A stretch of DNA of 64,000 nucleotides from Scolanthus callimorphus (GCA_033964015.1 CM066912.1:12001399-12065398); one strand, 5' to 3'; positions 1 to 11,544 are shown, counted from the first letter of the stretch. Notes: generated by a model not told the origin, from the letters alone. Program-made: numbers and translations.

Positions 1-505
1 AACACAACTTCAACCAAGTTTGGTTGTCTGAGGTTCATCCCTTTCCGAAATATATTGTTTTTCTCTTGTGATGACGTCATCGATTACGTCATACCATGTG
101 ACCAATCAGTTCCACCCTCCTTGCCACTTACACAACTTCACCCAAGTTTGGTTGTCTGAGGTTCATCCCTCTCCGAGATATATTGTTTTCCTCTTGTGAT
201 GACGTCATCGATGACGTCATACCACGTGACCAATCAGTTCCACCCCCCTTGCCACTAACACAACTTCACCCAAGTTTGGTTGTCTGAGGTTCATCCCTTT
301 CCGAGATATATTGTTTTTCTCCTGCGATGACGTCATCGATGACGTCATACCAGGTGACAATGCAGTTGCACCCCCTTTCCGCTAACACAACTTCACCCAA
401 GTTTGGCTGTCTGAGGTTCATCCCTTCCCGAGATATATTGTTTTTCTCTTGTGATGACGTCATACCACGTGACAATGCAGTTGCACCCCCTTTCCGCTAA
501 CACAC
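1..505. repeat. ~129-bp tandem repeat array rich in CRE/E-box/CCAAT motifs
   Basis: Four consecutive units begin near 1, 128, 257 and 387. Each starts with an ACACAACTTCA-like segment and carries a TGACGTCA cluster. Units 2 and 3 contain two TGACGTCA palindromes 4 bp apart; unit 1 has one intact copy and one changed to TTACGTCA; unit 4 has one. The E-box CACGTG follows in units 2 and 4. CCAAT follows in units 1 and 2. The array resumes at 3428 beyond an inserted element. No coding frame is supported. Confidence 0.85.
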
Positions 506-510
506 CTTCA

Positions 511-3427
511 TAGTCGGGTACCTTAGCGGAATGATCGTGACACGGCGGACAAAAGTGCCAAAATTTGTATACGTGTTGGTTTGGGCTAGTTAATCAATCC
601 TAGGATGGGTGCCCAGTTGGCACCCCCCTGCTTCACATTTTACTAGAGATCAAAATCTGAGTGAAAAATTCGTGTGATGGGTTGCCTGTGGCGGATATCA
701 TAATTATCATATTTTTGCTTTAAAAGCCAAGACAAAGATGAATAAATACTTGTGAAGCTGTATTATGCATTCAGAAATATTTAGTCCATCGAAAGAGCAT
801 TTCGAAAAAGCTTAAGGTTTAGTGTATTCCTCGTGCCGAGACTCCCTCGTCAATTCAGACCTTTCCAAAATGGCGGCCGCCATGAACAACTACTGAGCCT
901 GTAAGTATTTTGGCGCAAAAGTAACCCTTTTTGAACAATTTAGTTATGTAAATACATGGAAAATAACATGGCTAATGAGTTTCTTTTTCCTTTTTCGGAT
1001 GTTTAGTTTGAAGTTTTAATTTTCAAAACGAAAATCAAACAAGAAATTGGTACGATGATTCGAATGTAAATTCACAAAACGCCAACTCATTGCAAATATG
1101 AAATAGCTATGGTCATAACGACGGATTCTTGAATTTCAACCTTGAGTTTCGGCTTTATAAAATTAAAGATCTGTAAAATAAGGTGCCCGATTAGTGGATT
1201 TCACATGACACATTGCGTTTACTCCTATACGTTTTGTTCACAGTATGTGACGGTGTATTTACTTTGCGCTTTGTTGACCACAGTCATTTGGGTCGGCTCT
1301 AAAACGCAATAAGGGAGAATGTGCCGATGTGTGTATAGTTAGTGTTCATTCTCACTTATTCTAAAACGCAACTCGATTTTTCATGTGCGTTTATTCTGGA
1401 ATGTGAACGACATGTCTTGGAGTACGAGATACGACGCGAAACCATAAAAACAACCCCGCGCTCACAGACAAGTTTGGCTGAAACATAGAGGATGGTTCCC
1501 TGCTAGCAGAGGCGCCACTTCTTGAAGTGGCCTCTGCACACAAAATGTCACAACCTCGTCCACGATCGTGGACGTCTTCGACTGGTTTGGCTGGTTTTAC
1601 AAGAATGGCGTCAGTGTTTTGCTTCGACTGCTTTCGCGAGTGATTTCTTGTTGAATGACCAACGCACAACATTTTGATCAAATTTCTGTAGAAAATAAAA
1701 CGATCTCCAGCGAATTCTCAAAAACAAACTTTAGAATGAGTATCAGAGCAGCGTTTAACAGCCTTTAAATTGAGTGAACGAGCCATTTAAAGGCAACAAA
1801 AAGTGATTTTGTGTAAGTTGTAGAGCAGATAAATTGATGTTTTCTTGCTCTCGCGCACAAACTTGATCGACCTTTTCCAAGCTCACGCCGTTTTCTCACA
1901 CATGCGCGACAGAGAAATGACATTAGTGTGCAGAGGCTACTTTTGCGTAGTTGAAAAACACAAGAAAACATTAAAAGTAAAAGAAAATGCAGGGAGATAA
2001 AAAGTAGCCACTGCTCGCAGGGAAAGGATGGCTGTTGGGCCCCGAGGGGGGGGGGGGGGGTGTACTCCCTTAGAAGAGCTATACGAGTATGTGCCGCCAA
2101 ACGGGGTCCCGATTTCTTCCTCCAGCCGATAGAACGGGGTATCGTTTAGGAACCGTCCTCTAGAACGGGGTATGATAATTAAGACCACCCAGACATCTTC
2201 AAGGAAGCGGTCACGTATTGTTTTATAAAATGTAAAGAATTCAACAAGATTTGACATTCTATTACAGATAAAACCGTAACAATGTAAACAACAATAATTT
2301 TGATTTACAGGAAGGACATTAGAAAAACGCTTCTAAAAAGATTAACACGAGATTAACCACTATCAACGTAGTTTCAGTTTAGAACGGGGTCTCATTTTGG
2401 GGGTCTCATTTTGAACGGGGTAGCTTTTTGAAAAAATCGTTTTAGAACGGGGTCCGCATTTAAAATTTGCAGCGGCACATATCCACCCTACATCAAGCCA
2501 AGTACCCCCCCCCCCCCCCCCCCCCCCCCGGGCTATGAGCGGACCACCTCCAAGTAGCTGACCAAACAATTCACCGACATTCAATTCAACCCGACCAATT
2601 CGAACATTTTGCCACGCCCAACACCTGCGTTACATAGGACATATATGTAGGATGGAAAATACATCACTCCTCAAACGGGTGCTTTTCGACACAAGAAGAA
2701 CGCTATATCGAGTGTTTGCTATGTTTAATGTGAGAAAAAGAAGGAATAAATCTCAAATTCTACCCAAAATCAATGTGTTTTCCGACCTCCTTCACGCTTA
2801 TGTTTTCCTGTTCGAGCTTCTGGTTGATGAATGATTAACGAGTTTGCGAAATAAAAACGAAAAATGAATGAATAGCTCACATGTATATTTTTCTCAACAT
2901 GGGCATATTGCGCAATCTTTGAGGTCACGTGACCAGCTGAAATTACAACGGAAACATCCCTATCACATATTTCTGGAATCTACTGGTGATAAGCTTTAAT
3001 TTGATATATGATAACCTTTGTCCCTTTGAGTAGAACCAGTCCTCCATTTTTGGCAGTCTGGCCATAATGGACTATGGAATGCGAGGATGAGCTTAGTAAC
3101 CAGGCAATCTGATAAAGCCGTCACGTGTTCGAAGAAATATATCAACAAACTAAATGACGACTGTTTGCATTTAAATTGTCTCGATTCGTTCTCTATTTAC
3201 CCACTTTTGACAGACCCAATGCTAAAATAGTAAAAAAGCCTGGTTACCAAGCACAGCATTGCAGTGCTAAAAAGTATTTCTCATTTTATTCCGCAACGTG
3301 AATTTTTTTTCTTGGGCACCCATCCCAGATTTGTTACTTATATCCCAAAGAAACTTTATAGAAAGTTTGGCACTTTTGTCCGCCGTGTCACGATCCAGCC
3401 CAAATTTTGCGTTAAGGTACCCGACTA
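511..3427. mobile_element. ~2.9-kb inverted-repeat DNA element inserted in the tandem array
   Basis: The left end (TAGTCGGGTACCTTA at 511) and the right end (TAAGGTACCCGACTA, ending 3427) are inverted copies. The subterminal CACGGCGGACAAAAGTGCC near 541 is repeated inverted near 3370. TCA precedes the left end and follows the right end, consistent with a 3-bp target duplication in the 129-bp repeat. No transposase frame was found, so it looks non-autonomous. A second G/C-tract element is nested at 2046-2529. The remaining internal sequence holds nothing I recognise. Confidence 0.7.
2046..2529. mobile_element. Nested element bounded by a G15 tract and a C25 tract
   Basis: The interval opens with 15 G (2046-2060) followed by TGTACTCCC. 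It closes with AGCCAAGTAC followed by about 25 C (2505-2529). The inner flanks (TATGTGCCGC near 2090, GCGGCACATA near 2473) are inverted copies, so the homopolymers lie at the termini of an inverted-repeat element. Several internal GAACGGGGT repeats occur. It has no credible open frame. Confidence 0.6.
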
Positions 3428-3730
3428 TCACCCAAGTTAGTTTGGTTGTCTGAAGTCCATCCCTTCCGGATATATATTATATTTCTCCTATGATGACGTT
3501 ATCGATGACGTCATACCACGTGACCAATCAGTTCCACCCCCCTTGCCACTAACACAACTCTAACACAACTTCACCCAAGTTTGGTTGTCTGAGGTTCATC
3601 CCTTCCCGATATATATTTATTTCTCCTATGGGGGTGCAGTTGCACCCCCCTTGCCATTAACACAACTTCCCCCCTCCCCCACCCAAGTTTTGTTGTCTGA
3701 GCATCATCCCTTTCCTGAGATATGAATAAT
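3428..3730. repeat. Remainder of the 129-bp repeat array
   Basis: This stretch carries copies of the 1-505 repeat in the same orientation: one nearly complete unit with TGACGTTA, TGACGTCA and CACGTG at 3490-3525, and two truncated units. It shows that the 511-3427 element interrupted a once-continuous array. Confidence 0.75.
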
Positions 3731-3739
3731 AAACTGAAG

Positions 3740-4170
3740 GTCTTGATCTACCTGTGGTGGGGCACGCAGACAGGCGCGGACGCGCCAGCGATACCATAAT
3801 GGGAATACCGTGAACGTTGAAAAATGAAGTCGATAGTATACCTGAGTTCTACTTTGAGCTATTGAATTCTTCCTACGCGATACCTATGGCGCTCCGCTCT
3901 GCGGCCTTCGGCCGCAAAGGAGCTCCGCTAATATAGTTCATGTTCACGGGCGTAAATAGGTTTTGTGCCCGACTCAGTTAGAGCCCAAGAGAAAGGGCCT
4001 AAAACATATTTACGCCCAAAAATATGAACTACATTACTATTATTACAACTTTGGAGTGCAAAACTTATTACAATTTATGGCGATCATCATAAACGCCGAT
4101 TGACTTGCGCGGGCTCTAATATATTACGTTCATTAGAGCCCGGATAATTGCATACACCTATTGACAAAAA
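3740..4170. repeat. Inverted-repeat DNA with a GC-rich palindrome; no gene seen
   Basis: A GC-rich palindrome (GCGGCCTTCGGCCGC, near 3899) lies next to GGAGCTCCGC. The same block occurs on the opposite strand near 38165. At about 3932-4030, two inverted copies of a GTTCAT...GGGCGTAAATA segment form a ~100-bp hairpin. No open frame is convincing. Confidence 0.5.
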
Positions 4171-4502
4171 TTAAGTAGCGCTCCGTCCAAAAACGATAGC
4201 GTGAACGGCTATGGGGAATTTGAGTTATGCTTTGTGTAAAATTTTAAATTGTTAAATTTCTAAACAACTAATTGGCTTAGTCAACAAATCCTGGCCTTCT
4301 GATTGGTTGAAATTTGTTTTTGACCGATTTAGTAGCGAAATACTTTGTTTGCAGTGCTGAATTCTTTCCGAATATAAGTCTTCCGGATCTTTCATAAAAT
4401 TTCGTTGTTCAAGAAGAAAATCGAGCGTGAGCATCACAAGACGACCACTGTTTCCGCGGCCCTATTGTTTCCGCTATAGTTCTAGGACGGAACGCTACTT
4501 AA
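4171..4502. mobile_element. 324-bp TTAA-flanked MITE
   Basis: TTAA at 4171-4174 is followed by GTAGCGCTCCGTCC. The right end is the inverted GGACGGAACGCTAC followed by TTAA (4499-4502). Target duplication of TTAA is typical of piggyBac and Kolobok transposases. No internal gene is present, so the element must be moved in trans. Confidence 0.65.
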
Positions 4503-6080
4503 TGCACACTCACAACAACCTGTTGTAATCCATGGACGATGCATCGAAAAAAATCGAGTCCCTAAAATTTCTGGAAGTTCTTGCTCAACGCCTCTGTGCT
4601 TTTACATGCAAATGTCACAGAAAATCTTATCTGAAGAGGATCTACCGTCACTTCCAAATAGATACTTCCAAATTTGGTTTTGGCCGTGAGCGTTGTCACT
4701 CATTGTTTTTGACACGAGAAAATAAAACTCATATCTTCAAGCAACCGTGTAATTTTCTTTTTTATATATGGACAAATCAGAAACAATTATTCCAAATTGA
4801 TTTCCAAGCACTTTTGTTTTGACCGATATCCTAACTAGTGAGGATATGGAAAATATGTCACTCAGGTCCCGTAGCTTCGTATGAGATCTACGAGTGGCAT
4901 ATTTCCCAGTAAAACACTCGTGTCTATATTATAAATACAGAACATTCGTGACTGCGCTAAGGCTAAGGAAATAAAGTGTCACGGGAACAATTATTATCTA
5001 ATTTACTCTTTATTAACGTTATGATTAGAGATCCATCCTCTTGCTGAGGTTATGATAGACGCGGAAGCTATATCCACTATATATTTTTTTTCTCCAATTT
5101 ATGACGGCAGTCACCATCTCGAAAGCTTAAAAGCTTAAAAGCTACTATGGCCACTGCGCACCTTTACTTTTTCTCCTACCTAATTGTAATGCTCTTTTTT
5201 TCTCTTTTTGGATGTATTTCGATTCTAGTAAATAACTAAAAAAAATAGTGCACAATAAACTGAACCTGAACCTGCATGTGCAAGTGCAAAAGATAGCAGT
5301 AACTTTTTTGAACAGCGCTTTCGACATCAGCCAACAATTGATTAGCGAACCGGCGATTCAAGGCTACGGGCGAATGCGTTGCCGATACGTGATAAAAAGT
5401 ATAACATTGATATTATTAATAGTATAATAGAATTTCACTTATAAGAAAAAAAAGAGACTCGGAGATTCTAGATTTTATACGCTAAAATTCGATTTAAAAA
5501 AGAAAGATTGTATGATGTATGTATGTATGTGAAAATGTACTGATGCTTTATATATGAATTGTCACAACACGAGGCAAGTACATTTATGCAATAAAATATG
5601 ATACCCCTATATAACTATTCGAGCAAATTCAGTAGGGGGTGGGGAGAGGTACCTCGACCGGCAACCCACCATCTTCAACGGCCTATTGCCCAGCACCATT
5701 GTTTTGACCTCTTCGCTTATAGACGTTTTTGGCGGGGGAGGGGAATAGTAATTTCGCCCGATATAGCGGTTTTCACGTGACTGTCGTGAAAACAAATTGC
5801 AATTGAGCAATCGCTAGCCAATCAGAATCGAGAGAAATCACGACTTGCTCCTAAATGGCTTTTTCTCAGCCAATTGCAAGCCGAACCAATTACTAAGTAA
5901 TTACACAATTGTATTTACTACAAAGTTTGATTGGTTGAGGAAAACGAGTAGCCAAGTCTTGACAGTCATGTGAAATCTGCACTAATACCACTCGTCGTTA
6001 GCTAATATGTATTTTGGGCAATAGAGTATTACTCTTCCTCACTGATGTGACACTGCGTGTCCCTTTGGCGCTTGTTTCAC
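4503..6080. other. Non-coding stretch with one MITE
   Basis: The open frames here are short and have no recognisable features. A short (TATG)n run lies near 5520. The only clear structure is the MITE at about 5763-5985, annotated separately. Confidence 0.5.
5763..5985. mobile_element. TAGAGCGG-family MITE, long form
   Basis: The left end (ATAGCGGTTTTCACGTGACTG) and the right end (CAGTCATGTGAAATCTGC) are imperfect inverted repeats. Related long-form copies lie at 20121-20373 and 35151-38021. All share internal ATTGAGCAAT and AGCCAATCAGAATCGAG-type segments. Confidence 0.75.
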
Positions 6081-6164
6081 TTTTATTGGGCGACACTTGT
6101 AGAGACCTCGAAAAGTCACTCATTTCGTCAGTCCAGTCCCGATCTTCCGCTTCCCTCTTTTCCT

Positions 6165-6662
6165 TTAACGGTTTAATTTATTCTGTTTTTCGTGTAGCCG
6201 CATCTTCTTAAATGATTTTAAAGTAGATTTATATCTAAGGTTATTATACTTCTTTGGTCTGTTTTGTCTCTTCAGTACAGTTTCCAGCGGAGGTGCGTGA
6301 GAACTTAAAGTTTCACCTGCATAAATAGACGTGTTTTGTCTGTAGGCCGAAGCAGTTCTGAGAGCTATTGAAGTGGTGCGTAGTAAGCTCAAATCATCTG
6401 ATTTAACTGCCGCCGTGATAACTTTATGCCTATCTTTATTATGAAGTATACTAGGAAGGCTTGCAGATTCGCTATCCAGTGCACCAAGAAGATGGCGTAG
6501 TTGCAAATTAGTGATAGGTCTTCGTCTTTTTTCCTCCATGGCTAATGGTTCCTTGTTATGGCGAAATCCTAGTCTTATTTCTCCAGGGCCGAATACATTC
6601 GGTTGTCGTTGCAGCGTTTTGTCCAATAGTATTGGGTGCTCTTCCTGTTTTCCGGTCGCCAT
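6165..6662 (-). CDS. Orphan single-exon gene, 165-aa basic protein
   Basis: I do not recognise the family. The frame begins at an ATG (complement of 6660-6662) and runs 165 codons to TAA. That is long for this AT-rich DNA, and codon use is mixed rather than repeat-like. The protein starts MATGKQEEHPILLDK, has a basic patch EEKRRRP near residue 45, a Ser/Thr-rich middle and a strongly basic C-terminus ending HEKQNKLNR. No signal peptide, membrane segment or catalytic motif is visible, so a soluble, possibly partly disordered protein is likely. An AATAAA on the minus strand lies about 80 bp past the stop (around 6078-6085). It is not inside any inverted-repeat element I could identify. Undetected upstream exons are possible. 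Confidence 0.5.
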   Translation of the reverse strand: MATGKQEEHPILLDKTLQRQPNVFGPGEIRLGFRHNKEPLAMEEKRRRPITNLQLRHLLGALDSESASLPSILHNKDRHKVITAAVKSDDLSLLRTTSIALRTASAYRQNTSIYAGETLSSHAPPLETVLKRQNRPKKYNNLRYKSTLKSFKKMRLHEKQNKLNR

Positions 6663-7370
6663 AATATTTGTCCAGAGTTTCGTTAATTCATCAAACGTTT
6701 CCTGTGGCTTGGAATACCTGTTTTTGCTGTCTTTTTTTCAGTCAACCACGCACTACTGTAATGCAATGCTTTGTTTTGTGATCTTATTGCTAGGGAACTT
6801 GTTTAAACTGTTCACAAAATAAACAATTTGTGTCGCTCGCCAACAGGAGAATGCTCGAAGGTCTATCAAACGTTTGACCAAGAACTGCTCGGAAACGGCC
6901 GAGAAATGCTGTTCTACGCGAAATATGAAAGGAAGCAAGTATATCAGTGGCTTGAAGATTTTTGCCTCGTAATTAACTCCAAAATGTGGCACATTGTTTT
7001 AAGGCTTTGTTTGCCCGCTCTGTGCTTGTAGTCAATTCACAAACAATACCCTTTTCGCTTTGCTTGAGTTGAGTTAAACACTTAATTATAACTTCTGCAG
7101 GACAGCATGCAAATATAATAACAATCACAAAACGCTTATATTCATTATTTGCTTTGAATCCCTTTTTAACAAAAATTCAATCGTTAATCAAAAGTTCATT
7201 TCGTAATCACATTGATTGCTTTGAGGCTTTGCTAGTTGACCTAAAAGCTTAGATGCTGTAAACATATGACACCGAATAATACATTAGTGGTGTATATTTT
7301 ATGATTTTATACTGCCAAGTTTTGGTTCCCGTTCGATCCGCTGGCCCAAATCTATTCACTTATACATTGT
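6663..7370. other. Non-coding stretch, nothing recognised
   Basis: Only short overlapping frames on both strands, with no domain signature and no clear repeat boundary. Confidence 0.4.
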
Positions 7371-7379
7371 TTTTCATCA

Positions 7380-7727
7380 TTAATCTTTCTTTTATTCTTA
7401 TTGATCACTTTACCCTGGGGACCAGAGGCTGAAACTCTGCCCGTTCGCGTTTGTGCTGTTTCGATCTCGGAAACTCCGAGCTCGTTCGCGATGCATATGC
7501 ATGTTATATTTATTGTAAAAGTTATTGTAAATAGATCATCACCCTCCATCTGTTGTAAATAGCCCTCCCAATCCATTGTAAATAGTCTTCCTAGTAAATA
7601 GAGTAGTATAGGAGTAATTTAGGAATATTTCTTTTTCGTTTATATTCTGTTGTGTCCCCCATTAGCCAATCATGGCTAAATAATATTGACACGTTAATAA
7701 AGTCTTTATTTATTATTATTATTGTGT
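7380..7727 (+). mobile_element. Probable 3' end of a truncated LINE
   Basis: An AT-rich segment with several TTGTAAATAG repeats (near 7550-7600) ends in AATAAAGTCTTTATTTATTA and a short (ATT)n tail at about 7708-7722. This resembles the (ATT)n tail of the LINE at 35391-38003. No reverse transcriptase frame is present, so the copy would be heavily 5'-truncated. The alternative is the 3' untranslated end of an undetected gene. Confidence 0.35.
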
Positions 7728-9040
7728 TGTTTCTCGGGAAACTCCGAAAATCTTATAAAGAAGAAAGAGAGCAAGTCATGCTTACGTTTAATTCCGCTTA
7801 GTTTACTATTATTAGTTGAAGGAATTATTGGGCCTTGAGACGTGAAAATGCTAGCTTGCGAGACGGCTCTCCGGGTTTTCTCGGACATTTGACTTTTTTG
7901 GCACTCGGGATTCCTGTGTGTCGCGACACAGGAATCCCGCATGAGAAAAAAATCAAATATCCAAAAATACCAATGTAGAGCCGACTCGCAGGCTAGAATA
8001 ATGCATCAAGCAACTTCAATATGTATACCTGGCGCATGCTGTGGCCATGAACAATGTGTTACATTCGCGTCGCTTATTCGAAGGCGGCGCTTACTAAATT
8101 TTGAATGAGAAAGTGACGAAGGATTTGTTTCTTTGTTACTTAACCCTATTCAGACTGAGGGGGGGGGGGGGGGGGGGCTTTTCACTGCAGCTATGATGGT
8201 GAAACTTCGTGACTTTTCGTAAAATTTATCTGTGGACATTTTCGTGAGTACTTTGTACATTCTGATCATTTGTTTTCATTGAGTATTTATCTGAAGAGTC
8301 AAATCAAAATTAAATGAAATCCAAGATGGCGCCTTAACTATTAAATTTTTTTAAAGGAGAGCGGGTAAATAGTAACGAGGTTTCGAAATTATATGAAAGA
8401 CGAAATTAGGAAATTAGACATATATTTGATGTTAAATGCCATTAGTCAACCGAAAAAAAGTTGTGCTTTGTTATCAATTGGATCTATTGTTATTCAACAG
8501 CTGTGATTGGCTGATACTGAAGGTCCCAAAGGGGTTCCTATTGTTCTTCACATTTCACAAGTTGAAACTGAAAATTTACATATCAAGAAAGAGCTGTCGT
8601 TTTTATGGCAAAATCCGCGCGGGCTGCCTGTGGTGTTCAAATCGCGTCTCAGGCCCCTCGGCGGGGGACAAAAACAAAATGGCGACCAAGAGAATGATGT
8701 TTCTCGAGTATCTGCAAATTTTGGCAAAATTTCCTGCTTTTTTCGCTAAGATATGAGGAAAAGTACTTACAGACCTTCCAAATAAGGTAAGGAAGTTTTA
8801 CATCGGCAAAACGACAGTTTTTGGCGAAATTTTCTTTATATGCATCGAATTTTCAACTGCGTTTTATTGTTTTCCGCCGGCAATGCGACTTGGGTGCTCA
8901 TGGGCCTCTAAAGAGAGTAAAACACTGCCGAGTGTTCTGAATGGCTCAGGACGTCATCCAACCAAGTTTTATCTATACTTTTACATTCCATATCAAGATA
9001 GTTCCCTTGAAAACGTGTCGACTTTCTTCAACTTCCTTAT
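7728..9040. other. Non-coding stretch with a G19 homopolymer
   Basis: A run of about 19 G lies at 8159-8177. The overlapping frames at 8436-8756 have a low-complexity, non-conserved appearance and are treated as chance. Nothing else is recognised. Confidence 0.4.
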
Positions 9041-9042
9041 TT

Positions 9043-9338
9043 AACAATTAGACCTCAAGGCCGAATGTGCTATGATGAATAGACCATGAGGCCGAAGGCC
9101 GAATGGTCTATTGATATCATAGCACATGAGGACGAGAGGTCTAATTGTTTTAGTATAAACCAACTAGTTGGTCGGTTTTGGCAATGAATTCCATCATTTT
9201 ATGTTGAAAAAATCATGTTTTCTTGCAAAGAAAGGTGGTGGTTTTGCCAGGCACGGTCTATCACTAATAGACCATTAGTAGCTCAGCCAATCAGAATGCA
9301 GGATCTGTAATAGACCATTAGTTGGTTTATACTAAAAG
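9043..9338. mobile_element. Composite of two palindromic MITEs
   Basis: First inverted repeat: AACAATTAGACCTC near 9043 pairs with GAGGTCTAATTGTT ending near 9150, around a GGCCGAAGGCCG centre. Second: TTTTAGTATAAACCAACTA at about 9149 pairs with TAGTTGGTTTATACTAAAA ending near 9338. The two share a few bases at the junction, so one probably inserted at the edge of the other. Confidence 0.65.
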
Positions 9339-9339
9339 G

Positions 9340-10210
9340 AAATATATGCATACCATATTTGGAATCTCAGCAAGTTTTTCACTATTTTTATTAGCCTAGA
9401 AAGCTTAAACCTCAACCAGAACTCAGATACACTCGGGAAAAGATGTTATGTGCATTTTCCACTGTGTTTTTCAAGGTAAAGAACCTGGAAACAAGGTGGA
9501 CAAGACACCACAGGAAGCCCGTTCGATCTCTAAAAAGACGACACCGTTATCTTGATATGAACTTTGACTGCGTCACTGGTCATGCGCAGAAGCGAAAAGG
9601 TCAATGTTGTGTCCATGAAGACTGTTCCACATTGAAGTTGGCGGCGCACATGCATATAGTCTGAGTAAAATCCTTTGAAATATACTTCTCCGAGAGAGAT
9701 ACTTGTATCTTCTCACGGAGCAGTAATCCTACCGTCTACCTTTACACGGCGCAAAGACTGGCTAGTAGAATGGTCGAAACAGCTGTCCACGGCTGCTTAT
9801 TGACTTTCAGTTTGGATTAATCATGCCACCCTTGTAATAGTTTAGCGTAGCATCAGCCTATTCATGTTATTTTGTCATAAAGGCGGATATCTTGAGAGCT
9901 ACAAAAAGGAATGTTCTGAATTTCATAAAGGTCCTAAGACATTTTCCTATATTATCCATTCAACATATGTTCCTTCCTATTTTCATTCAATATATTGGTT
10001 GAGCGCCACTGGCGAAGTCTTGATGTTTTTAAAGGCAAGCGACTTATTAAATCGATCACGTAAATTATTGCATAAGTTGAAAAATAATTGCACGCGCGAT
10101 GTCTCGCACCTTGCATACAGGCTGGCGGCCTTCCTGCTATCTCAAAGACGTAAAGCGGGGAAATTCAATTTGAATGAATAATAAAACAATTAAACATTTG
10201 AATAACAATA
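9340..10210. other. Non-coding stretch, nothing recognised
   Basis: The 105-codon frame at 9864-10181 has no signal peptide, domain motif or splice context and ends beside AT-rich repeats. I do not call it a gene. Confidence 0.4.
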
Positions 10211-10213
10211 AAA

Positions 10214-10355
10214 CAATTAATGAATTCAGCTTTTGTATGATGTGGATAATCCTTCAGATCTCGGGGGTGTTATCCACCCCGGGTTCGGCCTCGATGGATA
10301 GCACCCCTCAATCTGAATAATTCTCCACATCGTTCTCAGCGGAATTCATTAATTG
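10214..10355. mobile_element. ~140-bp palindromic MITE
   Basis: CAATTAATGAATTC at 10214 pairs with GGAATTCATTAATTG ending 10355. The arms continue inward through GATGTGGATAAT/ATTCTCCACATC and the GGGGTG...CACCCC cores. Confidence 0.7.
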
Positions 10356-11181
10356 CTAAGTGTTTGTTGACGCTGTCGTTACAAATACTTTCACATTTGT
10401 AACGGCATAAAATAAAATATATATTCAACGACTCCATTTTCTGCTTTAATTTGGTGTGGGGTTAATGGGTAGGGGTAGGGGCAGGGGTATGTTGGGGTAA
10501 ATTCCTCTGTAGCTGGCTTGTCTGTAGGCGAAGATAATGAATTAAGTACAATGAATCAGTTGTAAAATGGCCTCCGGCAGATGGCAATTGCAGACACGCG
10601 TTGAAAGGTTGTTTCCTTGTCTCGTTGACTGTTTTGGCTATGGTTTTAAAATGACCTATATATATGCGGCCAGCACTCGCAATGTATGGGATGTCATTGG
10701 CGTGCTCAAGTTAACTGATGACTGACAAACAGTTAGAGTAATGAATGGCTGACTTCGGAAGGTGTTCTACTCGAAGGGTGAATGTGTCTGCAATACATAA
10801 AATAGTTCTGTTTTATTTTGGAAACAAATCAAAGGTCGTCCTATCGGAAGACTCAAACAATGTTATTTCTGCTCTCTGCGCCGTTCATGTTCTAATTGTG
10901 CGACGTTAATTTGCTCTTAATCTGCTTTGTATAACAGCAGTTGTTCTTTTTATCTTGATATAACTATTCATATTCAATGTTATTTTGGAATGCCGGTAAG
11001 GAGGGGTAAAACACGTTCGTTACCCTCGTATGCTCCTCTTACACAATGACGTCAGCGAAGCTGTGACGATGTATGCCTACTCACCTCACGGGGGGAAGGG
11101 TAGGGCGCTTTTTGCTCTGCAGACCGAGCACTTTGCACTTACAATCAAATCGTCTAGAACTCAGACTAGTTTTTCGTTAAG
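10356..11181. other. Non-coding stretch upstream of the 11182 gene
   Basis: A G-rich stretch of GGGTAGG-like units lies at about 10457-10497. A TGACGTCA-like element sits near 11047. No TATA box is convincing immediately upstream of 11182. Confidence 0.35.
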
Positions 11182-11434
11182 ATGAATACCAAAAGCCATC
11201 CAAGGTTGTACGCAGCATTCTTCTTGATCGTACTTGTGGCAACGGTCCTCCCAGAACCTGGAGATAGTGTTGTCGTGGTTCTTTCTAAAGGTGTTATTCG
11301 GAAACCCAAGACTGCGAAAAAGGCCATTAAGTCTCTGCCTGTCGCGGTTATCAAAGTGCGCCGACATAAAAAGCGTCGATCGAAGAAGGAAAAATCTCTT
11401 TGGGTCGAGCAATGGCTAAAGCGGGTACTACGAA
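11182..11434 (+). CDS. First exon of a small secreted, highly basic protein gene
   Basis: I do not recognise the family. The ATG at 11182 opens a frame with a typical signal peptide: a short basic N-terminus (MNTKSHPR), then a hydrophobic core AAFFLIVLVATVL, with cleavage likely after about residue 29. The mature part begins with a Val run and becomes very rich in Lys/Arg, including VRRHKKRRSKKEK, followed by a Trp-containing amphipathic tail WVEQWLKRVLR. A strong 5' splice site, GTAAGA, begins at 11435 and would end the exon in phase 1. If unspliced, the frame runs to a stop at 11542-11544, but the residues past 11434 look like translated intron. I could not locate the next exon. Dibasic sites would suit processing into peptides. 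Its architecture resembles the gene at 26245. Confidence 0.5.
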
Positions 11435-11544
11435 GTAAGATTATATCTAGATATGCTTATTGCCTGTGCATGTTTATGGGCACTATAATATCAAACAGCA
11501 GCGTATCTTTACTACAATCTCAATTCGATAGATTATGTCGTTAA

